Both the position numbers and the translations under genes were made by a program. From an uncultured Clostridia bacterium (GTDB taxonomy: Bacteria > Bacillota > Clostridia > Christensenellales > Borkfalkiaceae), in the NCBI GenBank assembly GCA_934271275.1, contig CAKQRD010000006.1:62001-126000 (forward strand): a DNA stretch of 64,000 nt. The letters are read 5' to 3'. The notes under the pieces are model-generated. The model worked only from the letters and a program-made list of their open reading frames with translations, was not told the DNA's origin and did no database searches. Shown here piece after piece: positions 7,520 through 15,143 of this stretch (position 1 is its first letter; the number at the start of each line of letters is the position of its first letter).

Positions 7520-9027
7520 TTCTTCGCCAAAAGAATTTCCCGCGCGCGGAAAATCGCGTTTTCCTTGGTAATCTTGTTTTCCTCCGAAACGGGCGTAACC
7601 CCTACGCCGTGAATACACGTTTTGCCGTCCGCCCAGAAAATTTTGGCGGTGGTAAGTTTTAACGCCCCGCCCGACGAGAGCATATAGGTAGTCTGCATAA
7701 TGCCCTTGCCGTAGGTGCTGTAATCCCCGCGCCTCTCGTTGTATCCGACGAGCATGTCGGACGCGGAAAAACCGTTTCCGCCCTCTTTTTCTCCGTAGCT
7801 CAACATCGCTCCGATAAGACATTCGGAAGCGGAAGCCGTGCCGCCGTCCGCCAGCACGACTATATTTTTAAGAAAATCGTCGTATTTCGAGCGGGTGGTA
7901 AACGTCGTGTCCTTTCCCTTTTCCTTAACGTAGGAATAAATTATATTCCCGTCTGCCTTTACGAGAAGCTCAACTATCTCTTTAAGAACGTCCATATACC
8001 CGCCGCCGTTCGCGCGCAGGTCGAAAATAAGCTTGGTTTTGCCGCGTTTTTTCATTTCCGCAAGCGCGGCTTTAAGCTGCTCCGCCGCGCCGCCCTCGAA
8101 GGAAGCAAGCGCGATATAAGCGGTATCGCTTTCAAGCGTTTCTTTACCCTCCGCGTTTTCGGTAAAATCGAGCGAACCGCCCTCGCCGTCGTAATTAAAG
8201 ATTATTTCGCCCTCCGCGTCGCGATAGAAAACGTAAGTCGCGACGTAAGAAGCGCGCTTTATCGTAACGTTAAAGGTCGTTTCGCCGCGAAGAACGGTAA
8301 ATTCCGCGCTTTCGCCCTCGGCTATCTTTTGCAAAAAGCCGAAAGCCGCTTCGCCCGTGGGGAGTTCGGTAAACTCTTCGTCGCCGACCTTTCGCGCCGC
8401 CGCGAGAATATCTCCGCTTTTAACGCCCGCGCGCGCCGCCGGAGAGTTCCCGACGACGGTATAAATCTCTCTACCTACCTTGCCTTCCGCATTATACGCA
8501 AAGGTCATACCGAAGCCGCTGTAACTGCCCTCACTCTCGCGCATAAGTTCTTCAAATTCGTCTTTTCCGTAATATTCGGCGAAATCGTCGTAGGCAAGAA
8601 GCCCCCGCACGAAATATTTTACCGCAAGATCGGGATTCTCCACGCCCTTTTCGGTATAATCGTACGCAACCGCGTCTATAAGCCGCAGAATTTCGTCTAC
8701 GTTTTTAACCTCGTCTCTCGCGGTAAAATGATAGGTAACGTACCCCGCGAAAAACGTGACGAAAAGCATAAGCACGGCAAGCACGAAGCACATAATTTTA
8801 CCTGCCGTCGTCCTCTTTCTCGCCGTCCCGCCGTTATCGCGACTATCGTGGTTTCCGCCGTGTCCGAAGCCTTCCGCACCGTTTGCGTTGCCGCTATTGC
8901 GGTTGCCGTTCGCGCCGTAACTATCGCCGTAATTTCCGCCGTTATCCGGAATGTCGTCGAAAAAGCCGTCGCTTTCGTAAGGCTTTTGATTCTCGGTATT
9001 ATTCAAATTTTTATCGTTTTTTTTCAT
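7516..9027 (-). CDS. S41 family carboxy-terminal processing protease, membrane-anchored
   Basis: A 503-residue CtpA/CtpB-like serine protease. The cytoplasmic N-terminus (1-75) is Asn/Gly/Asp-rich; one membrane helix spans about 78-99; a PDZ-like domain follows (about 165-255, with AARAGVKSGDIL); the protease core comes next. The catalytic region GGTASASECL (around 395-404) and STYGKG with Lys441 give the Ser/Lys dyad; LRANGGGYMD is the conserved S41 strand. Related proteases cleave envelope or sporulation factors; the target here is unknown. It starts 7 nt after the PucR-type regulator gene ends and is probably co-transcribed with it. Confidence 0.9.
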   Translation of the reverse strand: MKKNDKNLNNTENQKPYESDGFFDDIPDNGGNYGDSYGANGNRNSGNANGAEGFGHGGNHDSRDNGGTARKRTTAGKIMCFVLAVLMLFVTFFAGYVTYHFTARDEVKNVDEILRLIDAVAYDYTEKGVENPDLAVKYFVRGLLAYDDFAEYYGKDEFEELMRESEGSYSGFGMTFAYNAEGKVGREIYTVVGNSPAARAGVKSGDILAAARKVGDEEFTELPTGEAAFGFLQKIAEGESAEFTVLRGETTFNVTIKRASYVATYVFYRDAEGEIIFNYDGEGGSLDFTENAEGKETLESDTAYIALASFEGGAAEQLKAALAEMKKRGKTKLIFDLRANGGGYMDVLKEIVELLVKADGNIIYSYVKEKGKDTTFTTRSKYDDFLKNIVVLADGGTASASECLIGAMLSYGEKEGGNGFSASDMLVGYNERRGDYSTYGKGIMQTTYMLSSGGALKLTTAKIFWADGKTCIHGVGVTPVSEENKITKENAIFRAREILLAKN

Positions 9028-9033
9028 AGTCCC

Positions 9034-10071
9034 CTATCTCACGAGCTTACTTAATATGGTAATAAATCTGAACGTCACCGCGTCGGAAAACTTTCTGATA
9101 TTCAGCCCCGTAGCCTTTTCGATCTTGTCGAGGCGGTACATAAGCGTGTTTCTGTGCAGATAAATTTTCCTCGAAGTTTCGCTCACGTTAAGATTGTTTT
9201 CCAAAAACTCCTCGGCGGTGGAAGTCATTTCGTCGTCGTCGAAAATTTCCCGCGCTCTTTCGTCCATCAGAAGTTCCAGATACTCGTTGAGTTTATGTTT
9301 CGGCAAATCTTCGAGCATCTTTATAAGAACGTATTCCTTAAAAGAATGAACTCTGCCTTTTGAGCCAAGCGACTTATTCATACGCTTTACGGTAGCCGCT
9401 TGATTAAACGAGGTGTTAAGATCTGAAGCGGACTTAACCGTGCCGCCAACCGCCGCGCTCACCGCAACGCCCGTTTCCTCGTATATGGACTGAACGAGAA
9501 ATTCGGCGTATTCGGTACTCGAACGGTATTCCCCGCCGAGTTCTTCGGTGAAATTTATCAGCACGCACTGGTCGTCGCCGAGAAAAAACGCGTAGTCCGA
9601 ATCGCCGCCGTAGTTGGTGATAACGTCTAAAACGTCCTTCGGACTGCCCTTTTCCACCGTTATAATCATCACGCACGCCGATTTATCGGTCAGACCGTAT
9701 TTACTTGCGTATCTCGAAATCTGAAAATAACTCGCTTCGCCGAGAAGCAACGCGCGGAAAAACTCCTCGCGGGAAAGCTGAACGCTCTTCGACGAATCCT
9801 TTTCGGCAAGCTCCGAAATAAGGTATGCGTAATTTCTTTCCGTTTTACCCGCGCCCGCAACGCTTCCGACGTAGTTTTTAGAGCGGAAACGCATCTTAAA
9901 CAGCGTGGCGTTGTATTGCGAAGAAGAAACTATCCCCTCGAAATCTGTGGAAATTTTATCGACGTTTGACGCGCTGCCCGTCAAAAACTCCCCGTTTTCG
10001 TCGAACACCGCGAACTTTACGCCCGTTTTTTCTATTATTTCGTCTGCAAAAATTTTTATATCGGTATACAT
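9034..10071 (-). CDS. PucR/CdaR-type transcriptional regulator
   Basis: A 345-residue regulator with the PucR C-terminal helix-turn-helix over about 290-345 (VSETSRKIYLHRNTLMYRLD, then KIEKATGL). A GGDEF-like degenerate middle region (about 125-240) is usual for the family. The N-terminal 100 residues resemble a small sensory domain. PucR/CdaR proteins usually control catabolism of purines or sugar acids, but no such genes are nearby. GGGGAG precedes the ATG. It is the first gene of a likely two-gene unit with the S41 protease. Confidence 0.85.
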   Translation of the reverse strand: MYTDIKIFADEIIEKTGVKFAVFDENGEFLTGSASNVDKISTDFEGIVSSSQYNATLFKMRFRSKNYVGSVAGAGKTERNYAYLISELAEKDSSKSVQLSREEFFRALLLGEASYFQISRYASKYGLTDKSACVMIITVEKGSPKDVLDVITNYGGDSDYAFFLGDDQCVLINFTEELGGEYRSSTEYAEFLVQSIYEETGVAVSAAVGGTVKSASDLNTSFNQAATVKRMNKSLGSKGRVHSFKEYVLIKMLEDLPKHKLNEYLELLMDERAREIFDDDEMTSTAEEFLENNLNVSETSRKIYLHRNTLMYRLDKIEKATGLNIRKFSDAVTFRFITILSKLVR

Positions 10072-10213
10072 TTTTCTCCCCGAAAGATTAATCTGCCGTT
10101 TTATATGCGTATTATATTGCGCTTTTTTAATCGCGCGTTCGCCACGCGTTTAAGCCGCGCAAGCGGCGGTCGATTTCTATAAATTTCTATTTATATATAA
10201 TTTCCCGCAACTA

Positions 10214-11068
10214 TTATAGACCGAACGCCAAAAGAATATAGCCGAGCAGCACCGCGAGCAGGAATTGAAGCCCTAAAATCAGCGCGTTGCGCTTTGCCTT
10301 TTTCGCGCTTTTTAAAAGTATCAGATAGCCTACGCCCGCATTTGCCGAAAGTCCCGCCGCGAGAGCGGAAAAGCTTATCGCGCCGCGCGTGAACGCCTGC
10401 GTTATTATTATGGAAGAAGCGCAGTTCGGTATAAGCCCCACTATCCCCGCGAAAAGCGGTTGAAGCCCCGTGCTTTTTTCCATAAACCCGAGTACGTTTT
10501 CTTCGCCGATAAGATAAATTATCGTACCGAACATGAAATTGAATATGAGAACGAACGCGAAAGTTTTTAAGGCGTGCAACAGGGGGTGGAACAAAAATTT
10601 GTTCCAGAATTCTTCTATATGCTCGCCGCACTCTATGCAATCGCCCTCCTCGGGGCAAACGTGTGCGTTTTTATCGCCGACAAGCTTTACGATAAGGTTT
10701 ATAATCTCGCCCGCGAGTATCGCGTAAACGATTTTCACGCCGAGAAGAAGCAGAATATCCTTTACGGAAGCCCCCGAAGATATAAGCACGATAAGTCCTT
10801 CGTCGCTTATGGAAATAAACGCCGCGATAAGCGTGCCGAGCTTTATCAGTCCTTTGTCGTAAAGCTTGGCGCACATCACCGAAAAGCCGCACTCCGGAAT
10901 CGCGCCGAGAAGCCCCGCCACCGCGGGAGCCGCCCCGCCCGAAAGCGTTTTTTCTATTTTAACCTTACTTTTCGCGCTTTCGATTAGCTCCATAAGAACG
11001 TAAATGAGGAGCAGAAAAGGAAAAACCTTTAAGCTGTCTAAAAGCGCGTCTATGATAACGTCCTTCAT
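10214..11068 (-). CDS. ArsP_2 family putative heavy-metal/manganese exporter
   Basis: A 284-residue polytopic membrane protein of the ArsP_2 (putative 10-TM heavy-metal exporter) family, sometimes annotated as a manganese transporter. Two repeated motifs mark the inverted halves: GAIPECGFSVMCAKLYDKG and GLIPNCASSIIITQAF. A loop with HVCPEEGDCIECGEH in the middle could bind metal. Eight to ten hydrophobic segments are visible. No clear ribosome binding site precedes the ATG; a -10 lies only 10 nt upstream, so the mRNA may be leaderless. Substrate is uncertain. Confidence 0.8.
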   Translation of the reverse strand: MKDVIIDALLDSLKVFPFLLLIYVLMELIESAKSKVKIEKTLSGGAAPAVAGLLGAIPECGFSVMCAKLYDKGLIKLGTLIAAFISISDEGLIVLISSGASVKDILLLLGVKIVYAILAGEIINLIVKLVGDKNAHVCPEEGDCIECGEHIEEFWNKFLFHPLLHALKTFAFVLIFNFMFGTIIYLIGEENVLGFMEKSTGLQPLFAGIVGLIPNCASSIIITQAFTRGAISFSALAAGLSANAGVGYLILLKSAKKAKRNALILGLQFLLAVLLGYILLAFGL

Positions 11069-11077
11069 TACCGTTAT

Positions 11078-11105
11078 ATTTTACCATAAAAAAAGAAAAA
11101 CGCAA
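11078..11105 (-). promoter_or_regulatory. Extended -10 promoter giving a nearly leaderless exporter mRNA
   Basis: On the minus strand: TTGCGT (11100-11105), a 16-bp spacer and an extended -10 TGG-TAAAAT (11078-11083). The expected start, near 11071, leaves a 5' UTR of about 3 nt before the ATG at 11068, which matches the absence of a Shine-Dalgarno sequence. Confidence 0.5.
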
Positions 11106-11123
11106 GCGATATGCGTTATTTTG

Positions 11124-11167
11124 GCTAAAAAATACGCCCGCCGCACCGCTAAATCGGCACGACGGGC
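11124..11167 (-). terminator. Terminator of the ABC ATPase gene
   Basis: Minus-strand hairpin with arms GCCCGTCGTGCCG and CGGTGCGGCGGGC (11 Watson-Crick and 2 G-U pairs), loop ATTTAG, followed by GTATTTTTT. It lies 38 nt after the stop codon. Confidence 0.75.
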
Positions 11168-11204
11168 TTTTTTCTTTGGTTAACTATCTCGAAAAATCGG
11201 AGAA

Positions 11205-12608
11205 TTATTTATTTTCCGACTCTTCTTTCTTGTCGGTCTCGACGGTGATCTCTTCAACCGTGAGTTCTTCTACGACGGTGTCCGCTTTCTTATTCTTTTT
11301 AGCAAGCTTAGCCATCTTCTTTTCGAGTTCGGCGGCTTTTTTGGCCTCTTCCTCGGCAAGTTTAGCGGCAGCTTCCGCAGCTTTCTTCGCTTCTTCTTCT
11401 TCGCGTTTAAGCTGTAACGCTTCTATTTCCGCTTTACCCTCTTCGCTTCTCGCAAGAATGGTGATTTCGGTTTCTTTATCGAAGAGGTGGCAGTGGTCGA
11501 GATCGAGCGCAAGCTTAACGTTCATATCGCGCTTCGTAGCGGATCTGCTGTCAACCTTCGCAACGAGGTCGGATACGTCGTCCGCGATACTCTTTTCTTC
11601 GCCGCTGTCTTCTCTTCTCGTTTTGCAATAAAGCAAGGTTTCCGAGCCGAGAGCTTCCACGACGTCTACCTTAACTTCGATAACGCCGCCTTTCGCGTTG
11701 GCAACTGCTTCCGCTTCGTCCGAAACGTCTTCCGGTCTGATGCCGAAAACGACTTCTCTGCCGGTGTTGAGGTATTTATCGAGATTGCAGATAAGAGCGA
11801 CCTTCTCTTTGGGAAGTCTGATTTTTTCCATACCGAACTCGATGGAAACCTCGTTCTTCGTGCCGGTCAAAACGCCGGTGAAGAAGTTCATCTGCGGAGT
11901 GCCGATAAAGCCCGCGACGAACTGATTGATAGGATAATCGTAAAGATTGATAGGAGTATCTACCTGCTGCATAAAGCCGTCTTTCATAACGACGATACGC
12001 GTACCCATCGTCATAGCCTCTACCTGATCGTGAGTAACGTAAATAAAGGTAGTCGCAAGACGGTTATGGAGCTTGGTTATCTCGGTTCTCATCTGGGAAC
12101 GGAGCTTCGCGTCGAGGTTGGAGAGCGGTTCGTCGAGAAGGAATACCTTCGGTTCGCGGACGATAGCGCGGCCTAACGCGACACGTTGTCTCTGACCGCC
12201 GGAAAGAGCCTTCGGCTTTCTCGAAAGGTACATTTCGATACCGAGGATTCTCGCGGCTTCTTTAACCCTTTGATCTATCTGATCCTTGGGCATTTTACGG
12301 AGCTTCAAGCCGAACGCCATATTGTCGTAAACGGTCATATGCGGATAAAGAGCGTAGTTCTGGAAAACCATCGCTATATCTCTGTCCTTCGGCGCGACGT
12401 TGTTTACGAGATTTCCGTCGATATAAAGTTCGCCGGACGAGATTTCTTCAAGACCTGCGATCATACGAAGAGTGGTGGACTTACCGCAGCCGGAAGGTCC
12501 GACGAAAACGATAAATTCCTTGTCCTCGATGTCGAGGTTGAAGTCCGTTACGGCGGTTACTCCGGACGGATATACCTTGTAAATGTTTTTAAGATTCAGA
12601 CTTGACAT
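11205..12608 (-). CDS. ABC sugar-transport ATPase, UgpC/MsmX type, with C-terminal charged tail
   Basis: A 467-residue ATPase for carbohydrate importers. Walker A GPSGCGKST is at 37-45, Q-loop Gln83, signature LSGGQ at 135-139 and Walker B VFLLDEP at 155-161, followed by a MalK-type regulatory region with GIRPEDV. The family is usually about 370 residues. Here the last 75 (from about 390) form a Glu/Lys/Ala-rich, coiled-coil-like tail (KREEEEAKKAAEAAAK...). No permease or binding protein is adjacent, so it may energise several importers, as MsmX does in Bacillus. It is transcribed alone and ends at a terminator. Confidence 0.92.
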   Translation of the reverse strand: MSSLNLKNIYKVYPSGVTAVTDFNLDIEDKEFIVFVGPSGCGKSTTLRMIAGLEEISSGELYIDGNLVNNVAPKDRDIAMVFQNYALYPHMTVYDNMAFGLKLRKMPKDQIDQRVKEAARILGIEMYLSRKPKALSGGQRQRVALGRAIVREPKVFLLDEPLSNLDAKLRSQMRTEITKLHNRLATTFIYVTHDQVEAMTMGTRIVVMKDGFMQQVDTPINLYDYPINQFVAGFIGTPQMNFFTGVLTGTKNEVSIEFGMEKIRLPKEKVALICNLDKYLNTGREVVFGIRPEDVSDEAEAVANAKGGVIEVKVDVVEALGSETLLYCKTRREDSGEEKSIADDVSDLVAKVDSRSATKRDMNVKLALDLDHCHLFDKETEITILARSEEGKAEIEALQLKREEEEAKKAAEAAAKLAEEEAKKAAELEKKMAKLAKKNKKADTVVEELTVEEITVETDKKEESENK

Positions 12609-12773
12609 AATTTCCTCCGTCTGTTTTCATATTATCTTACTCTTATATTTTACAACAATCGGGCGTTAAATACATTCGTCAAATGTTATAAATTTACATA
12701 TCAATATTGTATAAACTGCACAAACGACGTTTTTCGCGGGTTTTCGACAGGCTTTTTATAAGCTATACGGGGT

Positions 12774-13349
12774 TTAATCGAGTTCGTCCAGAGTAAGTTC
12801 GTACGCCGGCGCGAACTCTTTAAGGAAATAGCGAACCTCGGGAGCATCGCATTCTTTAAGCTCGTCCCCTATGCTCTTTTTTGCTTTTTTGAATTCCGAA
12901 TTGCCCGCTTTCACCTCTTCGGCGCATTTAAGATACGCCGCGAGCCTGTCCGCGTATTTCACGATCTTATATTCCTCCGAAAAGGTATCGGGTAAAACGT
13001 ATTTTTCGTACTCGTGGCGAAGGTCCTCGGGAAGCATCGCGAGAAGGCGTTTGCAGGCGAGCTTTTCCAAATCCTTATAAGAATCCCTTATTTCGGGATT
13101 GAAATATTTTATGGGAGTGGGAAGGTCGCCCGTGATGACTTCCCCCGATTCGTGATACTGCGCGAGCATAACGACGAGTTTTTCGTCGAGCGTTCCGCCG
13201 TAAAACTTGTTTTTTATAAGCGCGAGCGCGTGCGCGATTACCGCGACCTGCTGACTGTGTTCCATAATGTTTTCTTCTCTTACGGAACGCATAAGCGACC
13301 AACGCTTTATGTATTTCATTCTGTTTATGAACGCAAAGAACTTGAACAT
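12774..13349 (-). CDS. YfbR-like 5'-deoxynucleotidase (HD superfamily) with altered HD motif
   Basis: A 191-residue HD-fold protein resembling YfbR, which dephosphorylates deoxyribonucleoside monophosphates. REENIMEHS gives His31; YHESGEVITGDLPTP contains the family's TGDLPTP signature; VKYADR gives Asp134. The metal-binding HD pair reads His66-Glu67 rather than His-Asp. The frame is open 34 codons further upstream, but GGGGGA before the ATG at 13349 marks the start; the upstream part is not conserved-looking. Divergent from the riboswitch-controlled thiT. Confidence 0.8.
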   Translation of the reverse strand: MFKFFAFINRMKYIKRWSLMRSVREENIMEHSQQVAVIAHALALIKNKFYGGTLDEKLVVMLAQYHESGEVITGDLPTPIKYFNPEIRDSYKDLEKLACKRLLAMLPEDLRHEYEKYVLPDTFSEEYKIVKYADRLAAYLKCAEEVKAGNSEFKKAKKSIGDELKECDAPEVRYFLKEFAPAYELTLDELD

Positions 13350-13442
13350 TTCGTCCCCCGTAAATATAATCGAAGTCAACCCGAGGTTCGGATAAAGTCC
13401 GAACAAAACCCGACCGAAAATTATTGTACCACAAAAAAACGC

Positions 13443-13471
13443 TTGACGCAAGGCTATAATCGTGTTATTAT
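13443..13471 (+). promoter_or_regulatory. Promoter of the TPP riboswitch-thiT transcript
   Basis: TTGACG (13443-13448), a 17-bp spacer and TATTAT (13466-13471) predict a start near 13478, just before the aptamer. Confidence 0.65.
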
Positions 13472-13494
13472 ACTAATATCAAAAATTAAATATT

Positions 13495-13563
13495 CGCTAT
13501 GGGTGCCGAAAGGCTGAGATTAAACCATTGAATCCGCAGGATAATGCTTGTAGGAAAATGCAG
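13495..13563 (+). ncRNA. TPP riboswitch (THI element) aptamer
   Basis: The conserved blocks appear in order: GGGTGC, GGCTGAGA, a short AAACC strand pairing with GGT of the first block, then GGATAATG and GTAGGAAA. P3 is a minimal GCC-GAAA-GGC hairpin. P5 is formed by CAGG and CTTG. P1 is short (GCTAT with ATGC). The aptamer precedes a ThiT gene, the expected target; TPP binding should lower its expression. The reduced P3 and weak P1 are compatible with the class. Confidence 0.88.
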
Positions 13564-13575
13564 AAAAATTAACGC

Positions 13576-13610
13576 CGCGCGCCCGAGCTTTCGGGTGCGC
13601 GTTCATCTTT
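13576..13610 (+). terminator. Riboswitch expression-platform hairpin
   Basis: An 11-bp stem (CGCGCGCCCGA / TCGGGTGCGCG, one G-U) with a GCTT loop is followed by a modest T-rich tail (TTCATCTTT). It lies between the aptamer and the thiT ribosome binding site. It may terminate transcription when TPP is bound; no obvious antiterminator strand was found. Confidence 0.55.
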
Positions 13611-13633
13611 AAATAGCGAATAAAAGGAGTTTT

Positions 13634-14914
13634 ATGTTCAACTTACTTTCCCCCGCGGGAGATCTTTTAGACGCTTCCGCACCCGTAATCCTCTGGATTA
13701 CGGTGGCAATACTCGGCGCGATTATCGCCTCCGGTCTCATCGTGTATTTCTGCGCGAGAAAATCGTTCGGTAAATTCGCAAAGTACGAGTTGTTCGGCTT
13801 TCTCGTCTACGCGCTCGTAACGGGCATATTCATGCTTTCGCTGAATATAGCGAAATACTACGGCGCGGACGGTAAATACACGGGCAAAGACGTGGCCTCT
13901 TACGTTTTTATTCCTATCGTAATAACCCTCGCGCTGATACTCGTTTTTGCCGTAACGGCTTTTACGTCTTATAAAAAGCAGAACGAAACGCTTAAAGTTC
14001 TGCGCCTTATAACGGGCGCGGTTTCCGCAGTCGCGGTGATAGTTACCCTCGTTATGATAGGCATTTTCTTTAAAAACAACATTAAAGGCGACGGATATTA
14101 CGATAACTACCTTAACAGCGCGGCACTGTACGTTTCCGCAGGATTGCTGGTTGCGGCGGCGATAGCGACGGCGTTTATCGTCGAAAGAAAGGATAAAAGC
14201 GACTTCGATTCCCGCACCCTTGCGTTTGCGGGCGTTTCCGTTGCGATGTCTTTCGCGCTTTCTTACGTTAAAATGTGGGAAATGCCGCAGGGCGGTTCGA
14301 TAACCCTCGCTTCTATGCTTCCGATAATGATTTTCGCGTACGTTTACGGCGCAAAAAAGGGCTTGCTCGTTGGCTTCGTGTACGGACTTTTACAGGCGGT
14401 GCAAGACCCGTATATCGTTCACCCCGCGCAGTTCCTGCTCGATTATCCGATAGCGTTCGGGCTTGTGGGAATGACGGGAATTTTAAGAAACGTTAAATTC
14501 TGCGAAAAGCTTCCGCAGGTCAAATTCGCCGTTTCTTCCGCAATCGGCGCGATTTTACGTTTCGTTTCCCACGTTTTTTCGGGCGTGTTCGCGTTCGGAG
14601 CGTACGCCGCGGACAAAAACATCCCCCCTCTGCCGTACAGCCTTGCGTATAACTCGTTCGTATTTATCGACCTTGCGATAGTCATAGTCGTCGGCGTGAT
14701 ACTCTTCTCTTCAAAGGGCTTCAACGCGGAAATGAACAAGCTTGCTCCCCAAGCTCCCGCCGCCGTATCCGCCACCTTCTCCGCCGCAAACGCGGAAGTC
14801 CCTGCAACGGAAGCCGCGGAATTTTCCTCCCTTACCGAAAGAGGCGCAAGCGAAAATGCGGAAGTCTCCGCAAAAACCGAGAATCCCGCGACGGAAGCTT
14901 CCGAAAACAAATAA
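13634..14914 (+). CDS. thiT: Thiamine ECF transporter S component ThiT with N-terminal membrane extension
   Basis: A 426-residue membrane protein. Residues about 190-385 form the ThiT substrate-binding component (signature MPQGGSITLASMLPIM at 217-232, then KKGLLVGFVYGLLQ), which binds thiamine and is powered by a shared ECF module. Ahead of it are about 190 residues with five hydrophobic segments (about 17-40, 52-75, 88-112, 121-147, 158-183) of unknown role. After it is an Ala/Glu-rich tail (about 375-426). Canonical ThiT is about 180-200 residues. AAAAGGAG precedes the ATG. The upstream TPP riboswitch supports the assignment. No ecfA/ecfT genes are in the window. Confidence 0.9.
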   Translation: MFNLLSPAGDLLDASAPVILWITVAILGAIIASGLIVYFCARKSFGKFAKYELFGFLVYALVTGIFMLSLNIAKYYGADGKYTGKDVASYVFIPIVITLALILVFAVTAFTSYKKQNETLKVLRLITGAVSAVAVIVTLVMIGIFFKNNIKGDGYYDNYLNSAALYVSAGLLVAAAIATAFIVERKDKSDFDSRTLAFAGVSVAMSFALSYVKMWEMPQGGSITLASMLPIMIFAYVYGAKKGLLVGFVYGLLQAVQDPYIVHPAQFLLDYPIAFGLVGMTGILRNVKFCEKLPQVKFAVSSAIGAILRFVSHVFSGVFAFGAYAADKNIPPLPYSLAYNSFVFIDLAIVIVVGVILFSSKGFNAEMNKLAPQAPAAVSATFSAANAEVPATEAAEFSSLTERGASENAEVSAKTENPATEASENK

Positions 14915-14999
14915 GAAAACGAATAAGCTTTAATCGCGCATATTTGCAAACGAGCATACGCGCGGAAGCCGAAACGGTTTTAACCGCAACTAAAAACAG

Positions 15000-15044
15000 A
15001 GAAAACCTTTCCGCAGACAAACGGCGGAAAGGTTTTCTACTTTT
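15000..15044 (+). terminator. Terminator after thiT
   Basis: A perfect 15-bp stem (AGAAAACCTTTCCGC / GCGGAAAGGTTTTCT) is followed by ACTTTTAATTT. It lies about 85 nt after thiT and before the araC promoter. Confidence 0.75.
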
Positions 15045-15085
15045 AATTTGTCTTAAAAAACTTGCTGAAAAGTCGCAAAACGGTA

Positions 15086-15114
15086 TTGACAAACCGCGCG
15101 CGATATTATATAAT
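15086..15114 (+). promoter_or_regulatory. Consensus promoter of the AraC-type regulator
   Basis: TTGACA (15086-15091), exactly 17 bp, then TATAAT (15109-15114): a perfect sigma-A consensus with a start near 15121, 22 nt before the ATG. No operator is evident, so expression may be constitutive. Confidence 0.85.
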
Positions 15115-15143
15115 CTTATAAAAAACAAACGGAGGCGAGCGTT

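Noticed and set aside
8329..9054. 241-codon plus-strand frame opposite the S41 protease
   Set aside because: It mirrors the protease frame; the protease has catalytic motifs and a ribosome binding site, this frame has neither.
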